From positions 1 to 12,320 of the forward strand of contig DUPI01000075.1 in the NCBI GenBank assembly GCA_012838395.1: a stretch of DNA of 12,320 nucleotides. Direction: 5' to 3'. The notes below the pieces were generated by a model, which saw nothing but the letters and a program-made list of their open reading frames with translations, did no database searches and had not been told where the DNA came from. Position numbers and translations under genes: made by a program. Positions 1 to 4,025 of the stretch are shown here, piece after piece; the stretch's first letter is position 1; every line of letters starts with the position of its first letter. This stretch comes from Mollicutes bacterium (lineage in GTDB: Bacteria > Bacillota_I > Bacilli_A > RF39 > UBA660).

Positions 1-1
1 A

Positions 2-139
2 GATGAACAATCAGTTTCTGATACAGTTTTAACAATTATAAATAATCGAACAAAAGAAGAATTTAAAATAGAAGAAGAATATATTATTAACTTTTTAGAT
101 GAGAAAGTAAGTGGTGAAGATGAAGAAGATATATATTAA
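2..139 (+). CDS. C-terminal fragment of an unidentified protein
   Basis: An open frame enters from the left edge and stops with TAA at 137-139, giving 45 residues of a C-terminus that I do not recognise. The tail is rich in Glu and Asp (it ends GEDEEDIY) and has a short hydrophobic patch, YIINFL. The frame overlaps the likely AspRS start at 120 by 20 bases in another frame, which suggests translational coupling and a shared transcript. There is no stop in this frame before 137, but 45 codons is weak evidence alone; the overlap geometry and the acidic end make a real gene more likely than chance. No function can be given. Confidence 0.6.
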   Translation, partial: DEQSVSDTVLTIINNRTKEEFKIEEEYIINFLDEKVSGEDEEDIY

Positions 140-1433
140 AGATTTAAATAATTATTTTAATAAGGAGATTGAGCTCAAGGCATTTGTAGATAATATTAGA
201 GATTTACAATATGTTCAGTTTGTCGTTTTAAGAGATAGTTCTGGAAAGGTTCAATTAACAATTGAAAAAAATGAAGAAAATAAAGAAATGGTTGAGATTA
301 TTTCTAATCTAACATTAGAAAGTACTTTAACCATTACTGGAACAGTTTATGAAAATCCAAAAGTAAAATTAAATGGTATGGAAATAATTCCAACTAATAT
401 TGTGGTTACAAGTAGGTCGTTAGAAGAGTTGCCGATTGATATCAAGAACAAAGAAAAATCACTTCGTGAAACAAGACTTGATTATCGCTTTTTAGATTTA
501 AGAAGACCAGACAATTATTTGTTTTTTAAGTGTCAAACATTAATTTTACAAGCAATGCGTGAGTATTGGGTGAATAATGGTTATATTGAAATTCAATCAC
601 CTAAAATAGCAGCAAGTAACGCTGAATCTGGTGCCGAAGTTTTTAAAATTGATTATTTTGGTGAAGAAGCTTGTTTATCACAGTCACCACAGTTTTATAA
701 ACAAATGGCTATGGCAGCAGGATTTAATAATGTATTTGAAATCGCTCCAGCTTTTAGAGCAGAAAATTCTCATACATCGTATCATTCTACTGAAATATTT
801 ATGGTAGATGCTGAAATTTCTTGGATAGATTCTGTGGAAGATGTTATGGATATGCAAGAAGCGTGGCTTAAATATTTTTTAAATAAATTAAACAAGAAGT
901 ATGGTGAAGAAATAAAGGAAACTTTTAATGTTGAGATTAGTAATACCGATGTTAAGTTTCCGAGAATTACTTTTACGGAAGCTAAAAACATTTTAAAAGA
1001 TAAATATAATTACGTTGCTGACAAAACAGATGATTTTGAAAGAAAAGAAGAAGAATTATTGTGTGAGCATGCAAAAGAGTTATATAATAGTGATTTTGTT
1101 TTCATCACTAAATTCCCTAAGTCATCAAGACCTTTTTATCACAATATAGATAACCAAGGATTTTCTAATAGTTATGATCTATTGTATAAAGGTGTTGAAA
1201 TAACTACCGGTGCTCAAAGAGAGCATCGAGCTGATGTTTTAGAAAAACAAATAATCGAAAAGGGAATTGCTCCTAAAACGCTTCAATTTTATATCGATTT
1301 TTTCAAATACGGTTGTCCTCCACATGGTGGATTTGGATTTGGAATGGCTAGATTAATGATGAAAATATTTGAACTAGATAATATTAGAGAAGCAACTTAT
1401 TTATATCGTGGTCCAAATAGATTGACGCCATAA
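120..1433 (+). CDS. aspS: Aspartate--tRNA ligase, archaeal/non-discriminating type
   Basis: Class II aminoacyl-tRNA synthetase of 437 residues that charges tRNA-Asp and, in this subfamily, often also tRNA-Asn. An N-terminal OB-fold anticodon-binding domain (about 1-95) precedes the catalytic core. Motif 2 is seen as FRAE (212-215), with QSPQFYKQ (188-195) and RPFY (337-340) nearby, and motif 3 as GFGFGMAR (404-411, Arg411). The end NRLTP, the PPHGG (400-404) and the lack of the GAD insertion of the ~590-residue bacterial AspRS point to the archaeal-type form. The class usually has an acidic residue before the motif 3 Arg; here it is Ala410. Start: ATG 120, with GGTGA at 113-117 just upstream; GTG 111 and 114 are alternatives. 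If non-discriminating, the cell needs GatCAB to make Asn-tRNA (inference). AsnRS is the main alternative. Confidence 0.9.
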   Translation: MKKIYIKDLNNYFNKEIELKAFVDNIRDLQYVQFVVLRDSSGKVQLTIEKNEENKEMVEIISNLTLESTLTITGTVYENPKVKLNGMEIIPTNIVVTSRSLEELPIDIKNKEKSLRETRLDYRFLDLRRPDNYLFFKCQTLILQAMREYWVNNGYIEIQSPKIAASNAESGAEVFKIDYFGEEACLSQSPQFYKQMAMAAGFNNVFEIAPAFRAENSHTSYHSTEIFMVDAEISWIDSVEDVMDMQEAWLKYFLNKLNKKYGEEIKETFNVEISNTDVKFPRITFTEAKNILKDKYNYVADKTDDFERKEEELLCEHAKELYNSDFVFITKFPKSSRPFYHNIDNQGFSNSYDLLYKGVEITTGAQREHRADVLEKQIIEKGIAPKTLQFYIDFFKYGCPPHGGFGFGMARLMMKIFELDNIREATYLYRGPNRLTP

Positions 1434-1437
1434 AATA

Positions 1438-1477
1438 AAAAAACAGATATTTAGAGAATTCTATTTATCTGTTTTTT
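1438..1477 (+). terminator. Rho-independent terminator of aspS
   Basis: A perfect 12-bp stem (1438-1449 with 1466-1477, core ACAGATA/TATCTGT) has its right arm ending in six T. A second small stem, TAGA/TCTA, can form inside the loop. It starts four bases after the aspS stop and isolates aspS from the next gene. Confidence 0.85.
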
Positions 1478-1485
1478 ACTTTTTA

Positions 1486-1547
1486 TTAGGTTGTTAAATT
1501 TCAATATTAAAGTTTAAAAGGAACATAAAATTATAGAACAACCCTAA
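1486..1547. repeat. Spaced inverted repeat before the small membrane protein
   Basis: TTAGGTTGTT (1486-1495) and AACAACCCTAA (1537-1547) pair fully except for one bulged C, enclosing 41 bases. It ends nine bases before the -10 box at 1556. It is neither followed by a T-run on the plus strand nor explained by a gene. Confidence 0.35.
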
Positions 1548-1552
1548 AAAAA

Positions 1553-1561
1553 TGTTATAAT
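1553..1561 (+). promoter_or_regulatory. Extended -10 promoter for the small membrane protein
   Basis: TGTTATAAT is a perfect extended -10 (TGnTATAAT). No good -35 is visible 16-18 bases upstream. Transcription would start near 1568, about 25 bases before the ATG at 1593. Confidence 0.6.
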
Positions 1562-1592
1562 GTAATTATAAATTAAATTGGAGCTTTAAGTA

Positions 1593-1796
1593 ATGAAATT
1601 TAATAATTTTAAAATGCTATTTTGCTTAATATTAGGGATAGTTATTGGAATAGGTTCGTTTTATATCATAACAAACAAGGGAATACTTAAAACAGCAGGC
1701 TTATTTTATTTTGTGGGTTCACCAACTAATAATGAAACCCCATTTGGAATAGAGACGTCTTCAACCTTTAGACCTGTTTTAATTAATGCAAACTAA
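1593..1796 (+). CDS. Small single-pass membrane or secreted protein, unknown function
   Basis: 67 residues that I do not recognise. A short basic start (MKFNNFK) is followed by a hydrophobic helix at about residues 8-27, then a polar, Thr/Ser/Asn/Pro-rich tail likely to lie outside the cell, with a second mildly hydrophobic patch (LFYFVG) near residues 37-42. No lipobox is present, although Cys11 lies inside the helix. A GGAG site at 1580-1583 is nine bases before the ATG, and a perfect extended -10 lies just upstream, so it is probably a real gene even though it is short. It stands alone between the aspS terminator and the promoter of the dCMP deaminase gene. It could be a small envelope protein, a peptide precursor or a gene remnant. 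Confidence 0.55.
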   Translation: MKFNNFKMLFCLILGIVIGIGSFYIITNKGILKTAGLFYFVGSPTNNETPFGIETSSTFRPVLINAN

Positions 1797-1825
1797 AAAT
1801 GTATCTTTTTTAATTTATCTTTATA

Positions 1826-1834
1826 TGCTATAAT
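1826..1834 (+). promoter_or_regulatory. Extended -10 promoter of the dCMP deaminase gene
   Basis: TGCTATAAT is an extended -10. The -35 region is only a run of T (1806-1811). The predicted start near 1841 is directly at the AAAGGTGG ribosome-binding site (1841-1848), giving a leader of about 14 bases. Confidence 0.6.
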
Positions 1835-1854
1835 TGTTCGAAAGGTGGGATATA

Positions 1855-2364
1855 ATGGCAGTGAAGAAAAGAAAAGATTATTTGAGTTGGGATGAATATT
1901 TTATGGGGGTTGCAAAATTATCGGCAATGCGTAGTAAAGACCCCTCAACACAAGTAGGAGCTTGTATTGTTGGGGCTGATAACCGTATTCTATCAATAGG
2001 TTATAATGGTACTCCAAATGGTTTTGATGATGATAATTTTCCATGGAGCAGAGAAGGAAAGCCGCTTGATACAAAATACTTCTATGTTTGTCATGCTGAA
2101 ATGAATGCAATTTTAAATTTCCGTGGCAACCGTAAGGATATGGAAGGTGCAAAAATATATGTAGATTTGTTTCCTTGTAATGAATGTGCGAAATTAATTA
2201 TTCAATCAGGAATAAAAGAAGTTATATATTTGTCAGATAAATATGCTGACACTGACTCTGTTAAAGCTTCAAAACAACTGTTTGAAGTTTGTGGTGTTAA
2301 ATATCGCGTTTTAAAGGAACTCAATAATAAAGAAATAAGTATTAATCTAAACACTTCTTGTTGA
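1855..2364 (+). CDS. comEB: Deoxycytidylate (dCMP) deaminase, ComEB type
   Basis: Zinc enzyme of 169 residues that converts dCMP to dUMP, the precursor for thymidylate synthase. The cytidine/deoxycytidylate deaminase signature is complete: zinc ligand and catalytic acid in HAE (His80, Glu82) and PCNEC (Cys108, Cys111). The substrate-side motif GYNGTPNG (49-56) and STQVGA (31-36) are typical of dCMP deaminases. The start is ATG 1855, six bases after AAAGGTGG; a longer frame from TTG 1834 would include the -10 box and is rejected. It ends in TGA, which lies inside the terminator stem. In Bacillus this enzyme (ComEB) sits between comEA and comEC; here those two lie about 8 kb to the right, so the name reflects family only. 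Confidence 0.93.
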   Translation: MAVKKRKDYLSWDEYFMGVAKLSAMRSKDPSTQVGACIVGADNRILSIGYNGTPNGFDDDNFPWSREGKPLDTKYFYVCHAEMNAILNFRGNRKDMEGAKIYVDLFPCNECAKLIIQSGIKEVIYLSDKYADTDSVKASKQLFEVCGVKYRVLKELNNKEISINLNTSC

Positions 2365-2382
2365 ATAACAAGAAGTTTTATT
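2353..2382 (+). terminator. Terminator overlapping the end of the dCMP deaminase gene
   Basis: A perfect 10-bp stem, ACTTCTTGTT (2353-2362) with AACAAGAAGT (2367-2376), has a GAAT loop and is followed by TTTATT. The last codons and the stop codon are part of the hairpin. Its loop also carries part of the next promoter's -35 box. Confidence 0.8.
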
Positions 2383-2389
2383 ATATACT
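2361..2389 (+). promoter_or_regulatory. Promoter of the TtcA-like gene, -35 in the terminator loop
   Basis: TTGAAT (2361-2366), a 17-base spacer and TATACT (2384-2389) form a good sigma-A type promoter. The -35 is built from the hairpin loop and flanking stem bases of the preceding terminator. The predicted start near 2396 coincides with GGTGG (2396-2400), so the leader would be about nine bases. Confidence 0.6.
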
Positions 2390-2404
2390 AATACCGGTGG
2401 TAAA

Positions 2405-3238
2405 ATGGAAAAATACCGTGAAATAGAAAAAAGCATTATCAAGAAGTTTCGAAAAGAAATATGGAGTAAATTTATTAAGGCTATTAAAGATTATGAGTTA
2501 ATTGCAGAAAACGATAAAATTGCTGTATGTATTAGCGGGGGTAAAGATTCGATGTTACTTGCTAAATGTTTTCAGGAATTAAAAAGACACGGTCAGATGA
2601 AATTTGATTTAGAATTTATTGTTATGAATCCAGGATATAACAAGGAAAACCTTGATAAAATATATTCCAATTCTAAATTATTAAATATTCCCATAAAAAC
2701 TTTTAATACGGATATTTTTAATGTGGTTGAAACACATGGAAAAAAGGATCCTTGTTATTTATGTGCTCGTATGAGAAGGGGACATTTATACTCTATTGCT
2801 AAGAGTCTAAATTGTAATAAGATTGCTCTTGGTCATCATTATGATGATGTTATAGAAACTATTTTATTAAATATTTTTTATAATGGTAGTCACCAAACAA
2901 TGATGCCAAAACTCGTAAGTAAAAACTTTGAAGGTTTAGAACTTATCCGTCCACTTTATTTAGTTAGGGAAAAGGATATTATAAATTTTTGTAAGTACAA
3001 TGATTTATCATTTATGAAGTGTGGCTGTTTTGTAACCCAAAGTGGTAATGATACTAAGAGAGATGAAATAAAAGCATTAATAAAAAAATTAGAACAAATT
3101 GATTCTAATGTTGTTAAAAACATATTTTCTTCAAGTTCTAATGTTAATCTTAATTCATTATTAGGTTATAAGATAAATGGTGAAAAAAAATCTTTTTTAG
3201 ATGAATATGCTTTTAAAAAAAATAATTCTGTGTTATAA
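2405..3238 (+). CDS. ttcA: TtcA-family tRNA 2-thiocytidine synthetase
   Basis: Cytoplasmic PP-loop ATPase of 277 residues. TtcA adenylates C32 of certain tRNAs and replaces its oxygen with sulfur, using an iron-sulfur cluster. Visible motifs: PP-loop SGGKDS (44-49); the CxxC of CYLCARMRRG (Cys117, Cys120), a hallmark of TtcA; GHHYDD (143-148); and Cys206/Cys208 in KCGCF, one of which would be the third cluster ligand. Length is near the usual ~300. The ATG at 2405 follows GGTGG by four bases. The last codons overlap the extended -10 of the downstream RNA. The substrate is inferred from family; related TtuA or TilS-like enzymes act on other positions, but the Cys pattern favours TtcA. Confidence 0.85.
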   Translation: MEKYREIEKSIIKKFRKEIWSKFIKAIKDYELIAENDKIAVCISGGKDSMLLAKCFQELKRHGQMKFDLEFIVMNPGYNKENLDKIYSNSKLLNIPIKTFNTDIFNVVETHGKKDPCYLCARMRRGHLYSIAKSLNCNKIALGHHYDDVIETILLNIFYNGSHQTMMPKLVSKNFEGLELIRPLYLVREKDIINFCKYNDLSFMKCGCFVTQSGNDTKRDEIKALIKKLEQIDSNVVKNIFSSSSNVNLNSLLGYKINGEKKSFLDEYAFKKNNSVL

Positions 3239-3239
3239 T
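3231..3239 (+). promoter_or_regulatory. Extended -10 promoter for the structured RNA
   Basis: TGTTATAAT lies across the stop codon of the TtcA-like gene. It would start transcription near 3246, one base before the first base of the predicted closing stem, which fits an independent RNA gene. The -35 region is weak. Confidence 0.55.
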
Positions 3240-3245
3240 TATATT

Positions 3246-3421
3246 ACCTAGAAGATAAGGTTAGTCTTTTGAATAAACCTACTAAATAAACGATTGGGAA
3301 TTTAATTGATAGGTTGTGTTGAATACTTATTTTATATAAGGATCCTAAAATTTATCATGTAATGCCCACCTGGATGCGCAGGTTTTATCGTTTGTGACGA
3401 CCTATCTTTCGGGCTTTTTTT
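3246..3421 (+). ncRNA. Structured small RNA, possibly 6S RNA
   Basis: About 175 bases with no credible reading frame, an extended -10 just before it and a T-run just after it. Hand folding pairs the two ends into a long imperfect stem: 3247-3257 with 3403-3413, 3259-3262 with 3399-3402, and 3264-3266 with 3396-3398. A second helix pairs AAACGAT (3288-3294) with ATCGTTT (3387-3393). On the 3' side a small hairpin forms (ACCTG 3368-3372 with CAGGT 3379-3383), and TGGG (3295-3298) can pair with CCCA (3365-3368). A long rod, an internal bubble with a small 3'-side hairpin and a length near 180 are what 6S RNA looks like. 6S RNA binds the housekeeping RNA polymerase holoenzyme. It lacks the GGAAGGA-type core of SRP RNA and the features of tmRNA and RNase P RNA. 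Identity rests on shape, not on a sequence match. Confidence 0.55.
3364..3421 (+). terminator. 3' end and terminator of the structured RNA
   Basis: GGGC (3411-3414) is followed by a run of nine T, the usual intrinsic terminator end. The GGG can pair either with the 5' end (CCT 3247-3249) or, as GGGC, with GCCC (3364-3367). The second pairing makes a compact terminator enclosing two small hairpins (ACCTG/CAGGT and TCGT/ACGA). Confidence 0.6.
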
Positions 3422-3430
3422 TTGGATTTA

Positions 3431-3439
3431 TGTTATAAT
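3431..3439 (+). promoter_or_regulatory. Extended -10 promoter for the hypothetical gene at 3455
   Basis: TGTTATAAT again, directly after the T-run of the RNA terminator. The predicted start near 3446 coincides with GGTGA (3446-3450), so the leader would be about nine bases. Confidence 0.6.
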
Positions 3440-3454
3440 TTATTTGGTGATAAA

Positions 3455-3961
3455 ATGAATCGAAAATTAAAAAATATCATTGCTAAATTAGAGGGACGAG
3501 TACTAATAATCGGTTTTGATGATGTTGATTTGACAGATTGCATCAATAATAATACTAATATTATTGATTGTGACTCCTTAAATTTAAATAATAAAGCAAA
3601 GGAAAATGGTAAACTAGGAAAAACAGTTAATATTAAGAAGTTAAGAAAAATATATAAAAAGAAAAAATTAGATTATATTATTGTTAATATGGAGGCCGTT
3701 GAAAAATATAGCAAATATTTTATTAAAGATTCTATTTATATTTGTAAGCAAAAAATTTATGTATTTGGCGCGAACAAAGACTTTATAAAGTCTTATAAAA
3801 GATACGATGTGGAAGTAGCATCTAAAAAATTAAAAGATAGTAATTTATTCGAAATTAATGCTATCAAATCTAAAAATAATATCATATTGGATAATTTTTA
3901 TTTTATTTATGATATAGTAACAGAGTTGTTGGATAAAATTGGTGATGTTTTAACTAGTTAG
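3455..3961 (+). CDS. Hypothetical basic cytoplasmic protein upstream of smc
   Basis: 168 residues that I do not recognise. There is no signal peptide or membrane helix. The N-terminal part has a beta strand and a Gly turn, RVLIIGFDD (15-23), then a Lys-rich middle (60-72), a second strand DYIIVNME (73-80) and a third, KIYVFGAN (100-107). This alternation looks like a Rossmann-type alpha/beta fold, but I see no full nucleotide- or SAM-binding motif. The Lys-rich segments could contact nucleic acid (inference). Start: ATG 3455, four bases after GGTGA; a longer frame from TTG 3422 would read through the -10 box and is rejected. It ends 64 bases before smc. Confidence 0.75.
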   Translation: MNRKLKNIIAKLEGRVLIIGFDDVDLTDCINNNTNIIDCDSLNLNNKAKENGKLGKTVNIKKLRKIYKKKKLDYIIVNMEAVEKYSKYFIKDSIYICKQKIYVFGANKDFIKSYKRYDVEVASKKLKDSNLFEINAIKSKNNIILDNFYFIYDIVTELLDKIGDVLTS

Positions 3962-4013
3962 ACCTTTATTTTATTGTGTTAACCACCAATTTATAGTATA
4001 ATAAAACTAGTTT
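3951..4013. repeat. Two ACTAGT-centred palindromes around the smc promoter
   Basis: TAACTAGTTA (3951-3960, at the end of the preceding gene) and AAACTAGTTT (4004-4013, at the predicted smc start site) are both 10-base palindromes sharing the core AACTAGTT. They lie on either side of the smc promoter. This could be a pair of operator sites, but AT-rich sequence makes chance possible. Confidence 0.3.
3974..4002 (+). promoter_or_regulatory. Promoter of smc
   Basis: TTGTGT (3974-3979), a 17-base spacer and TATAAT (3997-4002) form a sigma-A type promoter. Transcription would start near 4009, about 17 bases before the ATG, leaving room for GGTG (4017-4020). Confidence 0.65.
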
Positions 4014-4025
4014 GTAGGTGAAAGT

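Noticed and set aside
1855..2392. Mycoplasma code (TGA as Trp) extending the dCMP deaminase past its TGA
   Set aside because: Tryptophan is encoded by TGG throughout, and the TGA lies inside a terminator hairpin; read-through would add only a few codons over the terminator.
3246..3421. Riboswitch or T-box leader for the gene at 3455
   Set aside because: No known aptamer or T-box core sequence is visible, and the downstream gene has its own -10 after the terminator.
3246..3421. SRP RNA, tmRNA or RNase P RNA
   Set aside because: The conserved cores (GGAAG-type SRP loop, tRNA-like ends, RNase P helix P4) are absent and the length fits none of them well.
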